Part shown: in pieces, positions 22,258 to 34,071 of the stretch
Layout of the letters: each line of letters begins with the position of its first letter
Position numbering within the stretch: position 1 is the stretch's first letter
Assembly (NCBI GenBank): GCA_035041965.1
Contig: JAPYMA010000069.1
Location: 1 to 64,000 of the forward strand
Reading direction: 5' to 3'
DNA length: 64,000 bases
Origin: Anisakis pegreffii
Taxonomy: Eukaryota > Nematoda > Chromadorea > Rhabditida > Anisakidae
Notes under the pieces: model-generated
The model's database searches: none
The model's input: the letters and a program-made list of their open reading frames with translations, nothing else
Told to the model about the DNA's origin: nothing
Program-made: the position numbers and the translations under genes

Positions 22258-25200
22258 TCAGTGGAGCCGGAATGAGGAAATAAATGCAATTATACACGAA
22301 CAGCTTTCTATTCGTTATATTTTCCATGTTAGATGCCTTCAAAATGGATTCATTCCATGGTACTAACTTCTTGACTGAACAAAACCTTAAACACATCCAA
22401 CTTCAATCGTACTGTACTTGTATTGATCTATATGTACAATAAAGTAGGAATATAAGGACTGCTATATTTAAATTAACGGTACCCTCATATTTGCACGGCA
22501 ACATGTCTTTTATTTTAACCATCAGGTTCTCCAGGTTTTTCGGTTTCAGAAAAGTATGATGTTGTGGGATGATTTTGCTCACTGTTCTGATATTGGCGAT
22601 CATTTTGATGTATGCATGCAGGAATACTTTATATTATTCGTTGAGCAGTTTTGTTGAAGTTGTTCTTAATAATCTTATTGCTAGGAAGCGATTTACTCAT
22701 CAGAGCGATTCGAATACTTAGAAGTTGAATATGTTGAACGTCTCAATTGTATCAATCCTCCTTTCACATGCATTTCTTCTTGACTCAAGCTGATCATAAT
22801 GCCAATGGAGAGTATCTTGCAAAAACAATCTAATATTATTACTTGGAATAGACTATATCTCATGTTCTTGTCTCCAGCAAAGACAAAAGTTCCAAATGCA
22901 GTCTTGCTTTGGATGATACAATTCCAAATAGTTGATCAGAAATCAAAACTGTTTACATCGATGTGCTCTCAATACAGCAGAATTTCGCAATAGACTTCTA
23001 AATGAACGACGTCAAAAAGCGTCAATTCATGTTCCATACTTACAATGCTTTAAACACGCACGCGTACACCTACGCACGCTCGCATCTGATGCATGATACT
23101 CAAGATTCTCGAAACTTCTACATTTCTGCTCTCTCCTATATTCCCGTTCTATTTTCTTCCTTACTAGTCATCGCAATACTATTTCGATAATTTTCGGCTT
23201 GATGACGAAAGCAAACCCCTCACCTGTCCGTCTATTTTTAGCCACCATCATGGCTTTAATTACTTTCGATTAAGTTACAATGAATGTCCGACTGCTTGCT
23301 TTTTTTGATATTCATTAGAGTCATTGCACCCAATTTTTTTCAATTTCGACCATTAGCCGGAGGGAACCGAATTTTTCCTGAACTCTGTTCGACGCAAAAT
23401 TTTTTCCTCCATTGATATTGGAATCCATTCGCTAGCAGTGTGGGATAATAATATGAATACGCTTTGTTGATCTAATCATTAATGCGCACTCTATGATCTG
23501 TCAGTGATATTTTATCGATATGTCAATGGTACCATACCAATTGATCAACACAGATCATACACTATGACTGTTTCGCTCATAACATTTCTATTTTCATTCA
23601 GACATCGTTCAACTGTGTCCTATTGTTTTGTGTGCTGGTTTGCTGCTGCGTGTGTGATGTAATACATAATTTTCTTCGTTAACACTTTTAATGGTATAAT
23701 TCATCATTGCCCCAGAGATATTCTGGGTTCAAATATCCACCGAATTTTTCAACTTATTAGTATCATAGTGTTTCTCATTAAAGGTGGTATCTTATTAAAT
23801 CATCACCATCGCTATATTTGTTTAGAACGTTGATAGCGTGTGCGAATAATTTATTAATGAGAAATGTGTTATCAATATGAATCGTGTTGAACAGCATATG
23901 ATGCATACTGCGACTTAATATCGTTTTAGACGTGCACACTTATGAAGGTGAGCGAGTGAGTGAGCGAGCGAGCAAACGGATTACGGTAATCGTCATTGGT
24001 AGCGGGCTTATCGTGATTGGTCATATTTATTGGCAACGAACTACGGTAACTTCAACTAAGGTGAGGATTGGATTATTTTGTGATGTTTTAAGTTGTTATT
24101 TGGTGCTTTGAAATGACTTTGTTGTCAATCAGTCTTGCTAATTTGCCCGATCTAACGTGAATCTAGCTTATATTCAGTGAGTATGGTGTATCGCATGAAT
24201 ATTCAGTGGTAGATGTGTTGATGTAGGCTATCGAATAGTTTGTCGAAATGATGCATGATCTTGTTATCATTATAGCGTTGTTCAATTCTAGATGGAACTT
24301 CTGTGAAGTTTGTTGACGCTGATTTTGATGGACATTAGGACATGAAGGTCGATGGTCGGTGGCGGTCAGATGGCGTTCGATGGTGGTGATGTTAACAACA
24401 GTGACAGTAGGACGACATCAAGGTGCGCGATATCCAATCCAACATCAGAATCTAATGCGAATACGACACCGACACATATATAACGATCCAATACGACTCC
24501 AAGGCGCGAGGAAGCGCAGGGTTAGGAGTTTCAATTTTGAACTTAGGGACAGTAAAATAAAATTGAGTTGTGGTCAGTGACCACTTTTTGAATGCTTAAT
24601 TCTTTTATTGGTTCGTTCAATTGTAAATTATATGTTTGTGAATTATGTGCTTGTTTATGTTATCAATTACTTGTAATTCATACTTTGTTTGCATCCGACC
24701 CATTGAGATAAGAGACAGTACAGTGACCTATAGTGTCATATTGATATGAAACATTATTTTTTGTCGAAAAATGTTATGCGATACTGAAGATATGTTGCCT
24801 CGTAGCTTTCAATTGGGGGTTTTTTTAGTGATTTTCAATTCAGTTGTTAATATCATTGTATTGTGTTATTGTTATTAGTGTTCACTGCAATATATTTCGG
24901 TCACTGTATTGTCACGTGATGAGAAGTTTAGGGGCATTAAACTATCGATATCAATCATTTCTTAAAGGCATCCACATATTTCTGGTACCCTTTGGGATGG
25001 GGTCTGGACGGTTTTCTCTAAATGTTTCAGACCTATTCAATTTCATCTTCTATTTATTCTTTAATATTGTAAATTGATTGATTGTTATCATATTATTATG
25101 ATGTTTATTGTCAACAATTGTCGTGAATGTTTTCATTAATTTTTTATTTATTCATTTATTCATTCATTCATCTTGTACATCCATTGCTATTGTCAATAAT
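22258..25200. other. Non-coding, AT-rich gap
   Basis: No recognised gene. A run of GAGCGAGTGAGTGAGCGAGC-type short repeats lies near 23950. A 43-codon frame at 24352-24483 is listed separately. TTCATT-type short repeats occur near 25150. Confidence 0.5.
24352..24483 (+). CDS. Possible small ORF or exon, 43 codons
   Basis: An ATG-to-TAA frame rich in Gly, Asn, Ser and Thr (MVGGGQMAFDGGDVNNSDS, then PTSESNANTTPTHI). Local GC is higher than in the flanks, and the composition resembles a low-complexity coding exon. No homologue is recognised and no partner exon was found. Very tentative. Confidence 0.2.
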   Translation: MVGGGQMAFDGGDVNNSDSRTTSRCAISNPTSESNANTTPTHI

Positions 25201-25440
25201 TTTTTTGTAAGGGATACTGGTAGGGCAAAGGAGGGATGCGGCACGTAATGACCCGCTTAACTCCGGAGCCAGAGGTAGGGACTTGGACTGGCCCATTGTA
25301 TGGCCCATCCCACCTAATCGAAATTTTTTTTCAGTTTTGCACCCAAATATTCCCCTCTCTCCCCCTCCCATAATGTGGACTCTATTACATGAACCGCGTT
25401 GGACTCTAGCATAGGTATGAGAGCAACACATTTTCTGATA
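25201..25440. other. GC-richer block of unknown origin
   Basis: A ~240-bp island containing GGGATGCGGCACGTAATGAC, CCGGAGCCAGAGGTAGGGAC and CCCCTCTCTCCCCCTCCC inside AT-rich sequence. It has no ORF of note and no tRNA-like A/B boxes. It could be a short interspersed element. Downstream, 25440-25700 is full of degenerate TTGACT/CTTGACT words. Confidence 0.4.
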
Positions 25441-25825
25441 TTAGTTCTAACTGGAGCAAAACTGGCTTGACTTAGCTCGACTGTAACTGTATTAAAAGCT
25501 CACTGAGCCAAAACGTAGAAACGTCTTGACTGGAATTTTACTATGAATTAACTTGACTTGACGCACCACTTAGCGAATTTGATAATGATTGAGATTGACT
25601 GACGTCGATTTGAATCTGATTTTGAGCGTTCTCAAATTCGTTAAGCTTGACATCGACTTGAACTGATCTGACTTAAGCATGCGATTCAGAGAAGTGTTAG
25701 TCGTCTATGCACAGTTCGACTGCAGTTACCTAGTGAGCTCGCAGCTGAGGAACAAGCTCTCAGAGCTGATCTCTCCTTAGAGGTAGATTAACGCATAAGA
25801 GAATGTTGCGGCAGGGACAGTGGCA

Positions 25826-27236
25826 GGTGTTGACAATAACAACACTGGCATATGAAATGAAGAAAATATTCCCTAAAAATTGAGTTTCACTAACGTAGGG
25901 TATGAATCGCCTTATGAAGTTAGCGGTAGGTCTGGAAAGTTCGCCTGGACCACTCATCTTGTAGAGTCGAGTCGCTGACTGGTGACTCGAAGTCTCAGGT
26001 GTTTGTGGTTACTCGCCGAAGCTTATCTATTAGCTAGTGTCATGACGGCATTCATACAATTCTATGATGATATCCTTATGTCCCTTGCCAGTGTAGTTAT
26101 CATTCATCACTTGTGCTACTGAGATACTCGATAACCTCATACAATCCACTCGAATGGTCCAAACCTATCGTATTGAAAATAACGTATTAGTTAGTTTCTG
26201 GGAGAGCTATCATCAGGTGTTGATAATGGCTGTACTGGCATATGAAATGAAGAAAATATTCCCTAAAAATTGAGTTTCACTAACGTAGGGTATGAATCGC
26301 CTTATGAAGTTAGCGGTAGGTCTGGAAAGTTCGCCTGGACCACTCATCTTGTAGAGTCGAGTCGCTGACTGGTGACTCGAAGTCTCAGGTGTTTGTGGTT
26401 ACTCGCCGAAGCTTATCTATTAGCTAGTGTCATGACGGCATTCATACAATTCTATGATGATATCCTTATGTCCCTTGCCAGTGTAGTTATCATTCATCAC
26501 TTGTGCTACTGAGATACTCGATAACCTCATACAATCCACTCGAATGGTCCAAAGCTATCGTATTGAAAATAACGTATTAGTTAGTTTCTGGGAGAGCTAT
26601 CATCAGGTGTTGATAATGGCTGTACTGGCATATGAAATGAAGAAAATATTCCCTAAAAATTGAGTTTCACTAACGTAGGGTATGAATCGCCTTATGAAGT
26701 TAGCGGTAGGTCTGGAAAGTTCGCCTGGACCACTCATCTTGTAGAGTCGAGTCGCTGACTGGTGACTCGAAGTCTCAGGTGTTTGTGGTTACTCGCCGAA
26801 GCTTATCTATTAGCTAGTGTCATGACGGCATTCATACAATTCTATGATGATATCCTTATGTCCCTTGCCAGTGTAGTTATCATTCATCACTTGTGCTACT
26901 GAGATACTCGATAACCTCATACAATCCACTCGAATGGTCCAAAGCTATCGTATTGAAAATAACGTATTAGTTAGTTTCTGGGAGAGCTATCATCAGGTGT
27001 TGATAATGGCTGTACTGGCATATGAAATGAAGAAAATATTCCCTAAAAATTGAGTTTCACTAACGTAGGGTATGAATCGCCTTATGAAGTTAGCGGTAGG
27101 TCTGGAAAGTTCGCCTGGACCACTCATCTTGTAGAGTCGAGTCGCTGACTGGTGACTCGAAGTCTCAGGTGTTTGTGGTTACTCGCCGAAGCTTATCTAT
27201 TAGCTAGTGTCATGACGGCATTCATACAATTCTATG
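25826..27236. repeat. 390-bp tandem array, ~3.6 near-identical copies
   Basis: The marker CTGGCATATGAAATGA ends at 25860, 26250, 26640 and 27030, an exact 390-bp period. Copies differ at very few positions (for example CCAAACCTATCG in copy 1 versus CCAAAGCTATCG in copies 2 and 3; the left edge of copy 1 also differs). The last copy breaks off at 27236. It is unrelated to the 403-bp satellite as far as I can see. Near-identity implies recent amplification. No coding frame spans it. Confidence 0.96.
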
Positions 27237-28424
27237 AAGCATTCCTTATTTCCCATGCCAGTGCAGCTACTGTCCCCATGTGGAGCATTGTGGGCTCTTC
27301 AGTTTGTTAACGGGAAGATATTTAAAATCCATCAGTTTTTGGAGTTATCGCCTCTATTCTTAACAGGTGACCACTTTCGAGAGCTTATATTCCAAGCTAG
27401 GGTTGAACTGAATGACTGCGGTTTGGGTTACGCATAGAAGTTAGAAGTTTCTCGTGACCGCTAGCACAAGATCTTCTCAGGCTTGAAATGAGCTGGTATG
27501 TATGTCTTCAGTAAGATATTTTTGAGATAGCATTTTTGAAGTAATATTATGAAATTTTCTCACAGTTTATAATTGGAGCACCCAGATGATAACTTGAGGA
27601 ATAGAAAGGCCTCGGATTGCTCTCATGCCTTGTGTTGATGGAGACAAGATCTGAGTGAAGCTTTACTTATCAATAGCTTGAATTGACTTCAAACTTATTT
27701 TGAGTTGAGCCAAAATGATTGCAGCTCGCTTGATTCTGTTTCGTATTTGAGATATTCTTTCGAATGTGTTCATGTTATTTTGTTTTGGATTGTCCGATTG
27801 GATGTAGCCATTGAAATTCCGTGTTTATGTGAATATTTGTTTGATTGTTCTGTTGCTGTTGCGGTTCTGTATAAATTTGCATGAAATATGTAGGCATTTG
27901 ATGTATGGGCATAAAATATGTTAATTTGATTACGTTAATTGTTGTTTATGTTAATCTGTTTGATTGCTCTGTTGCTGTTTGTTGTTGTTTACGTGGTTAT
28001 TTTGTGTTGTTGTTGTGATTATTCCGTGATTTCGTGCCTTCATCACTTTGTTCATCCTTTGTTGATCGTTACCGTGTTTTTTATGCTGTCGCGCCAGGCA
28101 TAATGAGGGAGGTATTGCTAGGCATAATTAAGTGGCGTTCCATGATTGAGACAGAATCGCAAAATACGTAGAGAACCTCGCACAAACTATCCGGGTGCAA
28201 TTCGACGTCACATGATAGGGACAGGCTCACGTTTGAAGCTGTCGCCTGGACGTAAGCTCATAACTTTACTGAGATTTGGATAAATTTGAGAGTATCAATG
28301 GTGCGTGGCGCGACAGATGTATTAAATATTTTTTTCCACGTGTCACCACACATTACACTGAAATCTCCTGAAAGGATCAACGAGTTGTCAGGATTTGTCG
28401 AGTTTAAGATTGTCATGGCGGCAA

Positions 28425-28712
28425 CCGCCGACAGTTTTGTGCCGATAGGATTGAGTGAATTCAAATGCAATACAGGTTCAAGTGGAATGTCGATGTGAGA
28501 TGGCATTTTGAAAAGTTGTTAGTGCAAAACACTGTTAGCGATTGAGCAAAGTCTAACTGAAATAAGTAACCATGAATTGAGGAACATTTCATGCGAAAAT
28601 CGCACATGTGGTTTTTGAGGAACATCACACATAACACGCAACTTGTTTTGCTGTAGTTTCGTGCCGATAGGTTTGAGTGAGTTAAGTGCAGTATAGGTTG
28701 TAGTCTTAGTTA
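28425..28712. repeat. Diverged direct duplication
   Basis: GTGCCGATAGGATTGAGTGA near 28440 and GTGCCGATAGGTTTGAGTGA near 28662 head two ~55-bp segments that continue with similar words (CAATACAGGTT and CAGTATAGGTT). On the minus strand both keep the short peptide string PIGTKL within longer open frames. It may be two relics of one coding segment; no family is recognised. Confidence 0.6.
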
Positions 28713-28953
28713 GACAAATTTTAGTGCTAAAAAACTTTTGTGAGTTTATGTCGTATGTCATTTAGCATAAAATACGAACGTAAAGGAATACAGCGAGTAG
28801 GGCATTTATGGTATAACGTGTAATGCATGTTAGTGTAAATTCTACGATGAGATCAGCAAGCTAGGGTGAGCATCGCTGTTTGAGAGTCAGTAATATGCAC
28901 AGAAAAGGTTGCGGTCTCTGACTCATGTTCAATTTTCTTCTTCTGTGCAGAGC

Positions 28954-29046
28954 ATGCAACGTCGAAAAAAGTCTGCGTTTCCCTCCGGCAGCCATGAGTC
29001 AGGCTTCGTGTCGAAATCTTCAGCAGTATTCAGTCAATGCTTCTAA
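28954..29046 (+). CDS. Possible small terminal exon, 30 codons
   Basis: Preceded by a pyrimidine-rich TTTTCTTCTTCTGTGCAG acceptor and reading MQRRKKSAFPSGSHESG onward to TAA. The acceptor and coding-like composition are the only support; no upstream exon was found. Confidence 0.15.
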   Translation: MQRRKKSAFPSGSHESGFVSKSSAVFSQCF

Positions 29047-29627
29047 ATGCACGTGCATGCTCCTCTTTCCTTCGATCAGCTAAAAACTGAGTAAGGAAAT
29101 TCGTGAACGTGACCATGTAAGAACGGTAGCAACTGTATTCGTAGACTGCTCAGGCTGAACGTCTCTTCGTCCATACTCTCCAGTAGGAGCCTTCAAAACC
29201 TCAGGTCACCCCACCCAGCAGCCAGTAGAAACACCATAATATCTCGAAAATGCGGATTTTGAGGTCGTGAGGGATATGTATGGTCAGGATTTTAATGAAG
29301 TTTTTGGCGCGATGATTTTATGCTCACATTTCGATAAGATTGGTATTGATCGGTTCGGCTTGACTAGTAGACAACGAAAAGTATAAAATTGTGGCTGCGT
29401 GAGAGACGTGAAGCCAGAGAATTCCTCCAAAAGGATAGTCTAACTTGATGTTGCGACTGTTTTTTTTTTTGGGTTTCCTTCTGAGAAATCGGACGGGAGA
29501 AATCGCTATGATGGTGCTTAGAAATCGAGTGATACCACATTTTGCGGTCAGAACACAAGGATGGCTGCAGCTATTGAGGTGATTTGTATTTCATTGCATA
29601 AAACGCCTCATTATAGCTCGATTAATA

Positions 29628-29736
29628 CCAAATTTGTGATACTTTAAAAAATGAATCCATTGCCCGAAAATCCAGAAATGACGATTTTTGCGGTTTGGGG
29701 ATTCTCGAAACGCATGCTTTCATTGGTTGATCGGAA
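29628..29736. repeat. Dispersed repeat, copy 2 (inverted)
   Basis: The reverse complement matches 22146-22257, with shared CCAAATTTGTGATACTTTAA, GAAATGACGATTTTTGCGG and TCGAAACGCATGCTTTC. It is an interspersed repeat in the opposite orientation, 7.4 kb away. Confidence 0.85.
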
Positions 29737-30865
29737 TAATTATTATTGGAAGGCTAATCTCCTCGAATATATTGTGAGGCCTCTCTGAATATATTGTGAG
29801 GCATAGCCTCTCTGAATAACATTAGAATAATCGGTTGAGACGGCTGCCTCTTGAATATTAGTCGATTGAGTGAATTTCCAGAACGAAGCTGCCATGCAGA
29901 AGCTTGCTCTTTTATGCAGTTTGATTTCTGAAAATCCCACCCTCTTCCCGTGGACCGGGCCAAATGTTTGAGTTTTCAAGAATTCCACTCCTTTCCCATG
30001 GAACCGGGCAAATGTTTGGGTTAGAATTTTCTTAATGGATTTCATATCAGTTCTGCTAATCTTGGCGGCTTTATCAGTTTCTCCGATCTTTTCGACTTTC
30101 TCATGATTCGTGAGAAAGTTATGCAGAATAAGTCATTCTTTCTTCATGATACATATGACAATAATTGAATTTACATATAAGTATTCTAACGTCATGTCTA
30201 TGAGCACGGATAGATGAGTTTACATATAGCGAAATCAAGTGAATATTGAAAGAGTGAACAATTACAAAACGGCATTCAAGTAAAGCAGTGAAGAATTACA
30301 TGACGGCATGAAGGGATGCTCGGACAAAGTTTCAGTATTTTTGGAGATGAATTAAATGAACAAGCGAACAATACTAATTATAAGGAAAGGATGATGGCCG
30401 GAGACTAAATCAATAACAATTTTGATTACAAGACACCTTACGTTGCTACATATACACATGGCGTGATGGGTTCATACAAATATTATAATATAAGAGATGA
30501 GCGATATTAGTTCAAAAAATATACAGTTCAAATAATACTGTGATATGAAGATACGGTAGCCGGATAGGATAAAATCGACTTTATCATGCAGTCTACAGAC
30601 GCATGCATGATATCCGACGTATAAATAACATTCACCATATGCAAGAACAATTTGTGCACGAATAATCATGCAATCTCCACATGCATGAAAAACGTTCGAT
30701 ATTCATCTTCCGTATCATTCAAAACCAGAAGAACCAGAAGAAACCAGAAGAAAACGATGTAATACCAGATATTAAAAAATAAAATGAAGTGAGTATATGA
30801 ATCAGATATAATTGATGTGATGATATAATCAACCATAATCATAATATTACATTAGCAAAACATTT

Positions 30866-30953
30866 CACTGAGCAAATTATTACTTAAGACAAATCAGTGA
30901 ACAAAATAATACTAAAAATCAAATCACTGAACAAAATAACACTTAAAACAAAT
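30866..30953. repeat. Short tandem repeat, three ~29-bp units
   Basis: Three units beginning CACTGAGCAAATTATTACTT (30866), CAGTGAACAAAATAATACTA (30895) and CACTGAACAAAATAACACTT (30925), each ending in CAAAT. They directly precede the reverse-oriented satellite block. Confidence 0.85.
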
Positions 30954-30974
30954 CAACTCTCTACGCCAGCTGCG

Positions 30975-32290
30975 ACATCTAGATTCAGGAAAACATATAG
31001 AAAGCCGAGCAATTCGACTTACTTGAAGAAATATAGCTACTTTCCTAAAGCTATCTCAACTAGCGCAAAGCGCCATTCATATACATTGCATAATCATAGA
31101 TCAATTTATACATCACTACAGCGCTATAGACGTTACCATCTTCAAGGTAGCGGTACTTTCATGTTTGCTCGGTAACATATGACTTTCTGTGAACCATTTG
31201 ATTCCTCGGAACCTCTAGATTCAAAATATCATATATTTTGCTGAGTAAGTCTGCTCACATGAGGAGATATAGCTAATTCCTCAAACCTATAGGGGCTACC
31301 ATATTCAAGCCTATCATACGCTAATGTTTGCCCAGTAACATATTGATGTTCATAGACCATTTGATCGAGTAGAATCTCTGCATTCTAGAAAACATAACTT
31401 CGCCGAAAAATTCTGCCCCTACAAGGAGATATAGCTATTTTACTGATGCTATAGGATTAACCATATTCATGCCTACCGTACTCTCAGCTTTGACCAGTAA
31501 CATATCCATTTCTTCACACCAATCGATGGAGCACAATCCTCGAATTCAGAAAGATATATATTTTGCTGGGCGATTTTGTTTAGTTGAGTAAATATAGTTG
31601 TTTTATTAAAGCTAACTCAACAAGCGCTGAGGTGCTCATTGATATGCATTTTATCGCTATAGATCAATACATACTATACATTACAATAGAAATATAGGTT
31701 TGATACATTCAAACCTACCGTACTCTCAGCTTTAACCAATAACATATCATCTTCTTTACACCAATCGATCGAGCAAAATCACTTAATTCAGAAAAATATA
31801 TATTTTGTTTGGCGATTTCGCTTAGTTGAGGAGGTATAGCTGTTTTATTAAAGCTATCTCAACTAGCGCAGAGGTGCTTATTGATATGCATTTGCTCACT
31901 ACAGATCAATGCATATTATTATTTACTATAGAAATATAGGCTTGATACCTTCAAGCCTACCGTCTTCTCAAGTTTGCTCGGAAACATGTTGATGTTCATA
32001 CATCATTCGATCGAACAGAATATCTGCTTTCTAAAAATGAAAAGCTCACCGAAAAATTACGCCTGTGCGAGGAGATATAGCCATTTTCCTGATGCTATAA
32101 GGGTTAGCACATTCAAGCCTACCGTACTCTCAACTCTGACCAGTAACATATCAATTTCTTCACACCGGTCGATCGAGCATAATCTCTACATTCTGAAAAA
32201 ATTATATTTTGTTGGGCGATTTTGCTTAGTTGAGGAGATTCAGCTATTTTCCTAATGCTATCTCAACTAGCGCAGAGTCGCTCATTCATA
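30975..32290. repeat. Old satellite-related block, reverse orientation
   Basis: Satellite landmarks occur here on the opposite strand: GAGGAGATATAGC, GCTATCTCAACTAGCGCA (about 31050, 31857, 32259; a variant at 31610), TATATTTTGCTG, CTACCGTACTCTCA. The last two copies are about 402 bp apart, the same period as the main array. Copies are much more diverged from each other than in the main array, which suggests an older, non-homogenised block. No gene is called. Confidence 0.85.
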
Positions 32291-33748
32291 TATGTTGTAT
32301 TGGTGATATGTCACTGAAGGTATGTCATTCAGATCTGGTCATCTATATCCGAAGCACCAGTCGACCCAATATTGCAGGTACCCTGCTTCTCGGTACCAGG
32401 TCAATCTGCCTATGGCATGTTGCTTAACGGATAATTTGCGTAGGAATACTTGGTTTAATGGACATTTTGCCTATCGGGCGTGTGAGATTGTTAGGCCTGC
32501 ATCGAGAAGACTCTCGACTTTCTGAAAATTTATATTTTGGCAGGACGTTAATTTCGAGTTTAAGACACTAGAATGTGTTTGCTGTATTGTGCAGTACCAT
32601 TGGGGACGCTGAGTAGATTGGTAAAATAATTTCACGAAGTTCGATGATTGATTGTAATCACAAATCAACAGAATGTGTTTACTGTATTGTGCAGAGGAAC
32701 TCTAGATGCTGGATTACCTGGATTGGCCAAGCTGTCAAACGTTTGTAACGTTGCTGCCACAGTGCTCGCGTTTCCATGCACATTGTTGTTGCTGTTTTGT
32801 CAATCGCTGTGAGTGATCGGCGAGATATTTATTTTATTAGATGCTGGATAGGATGGCAAAATAATTCCAAAATTATTTTACTAATCCATTCAGCATACCC
32901 AGTCACTTTGCTCAATGCAACGAACACGATTTGTATCATAATTACTCATGCAACCTGTTCAATTATTCGGCCATCGTATCCAGCACTCTGAATTATTCTG
33001 CATAAAATATGTTCAGATCCGTTCCAAAAGAATGCATAACCATTTGTATGACCTAGTGTTTGCACGAGATCTCAGTAATACCGAGTACCGCTATTGGAAA
33101 AGTGACATCGATCTCGAAATTCGTGGTGTCGGTATTTCCGGTATTCATACCACAAGTCATTTTAAGTGAATTTGGTAGTATATCCATCACGACCAAAGCA
33201 TTCATACCCATTTTTGTTTTCTGTTGTATTTTTTGTTGAATTTCTCGAGCTTTGGTGAGTTATTTATCAAATAAATTGTTTTCTGAATAATTATGAACAC
33301 ATTGGCTCAAAAAGAATGTGTTGAACAAGTCACATTTCTATATTTCAAAAGTTGCTTTTAAATACCGTCATCGCCAGTATTGAAAAACGATACCGATATT
33401 AAAATCGACCTTGGTATTGAGAAAATCATCGATATTTTGCAAACACTAGTCTGACCTTACTGAACTGTTATATCAACTCATTCATTACCTTACATCACTG
33501 TACGCATTCTTATTGCTTGCGGACGACCGTTGTGAACATTTCTTACAGTGCGCTAACTGCACTACACATTCAACTGCGAATGTGAACGAACCAAATACAC
33601 TTTTGATTTCACAATTAATTCTTTCGATTGAAATTACATTCACTTTTAATTCTTTCGATTGTTCTCGTTTATAGTAAAAATCTGTAGCTGAGTTGCAGTG
33701 GAAATTTATGGAAATGTTACGTTGAAAAAGTGTTCTATATTGAAACGA
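32291..33748. other. Non-coding stretch
   Basis: No recognised gene. A 24-bp direct repeat GAATGTGTTT(G/A)CTGTATTG... occurs at 32571 and 32671, and TAGATGCTGGAT occurs near 32702 and 32839. A stretch near 33080-33160 and 33360-33430 shares ATACCG/GGTATT words, suggesting further degenerate repeats. Confidence 0.5.
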
Positions 33749-34071
33749 CCGTATTTTCCGCATTATAGGGCGCACTGGATTGTAAGGCGCACTGTCAATG
33801 AATGGTCTATTTTCGAATTATTTCCTTATATAAAGCTCATCGGACTATAGGGCGCATTAAGGGAAACACGAAACGTGACCATCAACAATACCGTTATAAA
33901 TCTTTCGCCACAATGCACTTAAAAACCTCAACGCAACGCCGTGCACTACACAAAATCGCTTCGAGGTCAATAACCAGAATTAATCCATGGCGCTCCGGGT
34001 TAGAGAGCGCACTGTCGTTTTTTGAGGAAATTAAGTGCTTTTAAGTTCTCCTTATGGTGCGGAAAGTACGC
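33749..34071. mobile_element. Small non-autonomous DNA transposon (MITE-like)
   Basis: The left end reads CGTATTTTCCGCATTATAGG and the right end, reverse-complemented, reads CGTACTTTCCGCACCATAAG: imperfect terminal inverted repeats of about 20 bp around a ~320-bp body. The body repeats GGCGCAC words (TATAGGGCGCACTGGATTG, AAGGCGCACTGTC, TATAGGGCGCATTAAG). From general knowledge, CGTATTTTCCG/GGCGCAC ends belong to a widespread family of animal DNA transposons; I do not assign a superfamily. A target duplication is not clear. An 80-codon frame inside is not transposase-like. Confidence 0.75.

Larger units (their letters stand above)
27237..30865. other. Non-coding stretch with small duplications
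   Basis: No convincing gene. About 27800-28030 is rich in GTT words, with a repeated TGTTTGATTG(C/T)TCTGTTGCTGT segment. 28425-28490 and 28650-28712 are a diverged direct duplication. Two AGGCATAAT words lie near 28097 and 28123. A ~50-bp imperfect tandem around CCGGGCCAAATGTTTG and CCGGGCAAATGTTTG lies at 29940-30020. CAGAAGAA repeats lie near 30730. Confidence 0.5.

Noticed and set aside
23690..23750. tRNA T-arm suggested by CTGGGTTCAAATATCCA
   Set aside because: The T loop is the wrong length and there is no A box or acceptor stem.
28258..28506. Major sperm protein-type domain in the minus-strand frame
   Set aside because: Only a vague resemblance around one short segment; the order and key residues of the domain are not there.
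33802..34044. 80-codon ORF inside the MITE as a transposase
   Set aside because: Too short, no DDE-like residues in context, and it is bounded by the inverted repeats of a non-autonomous element.
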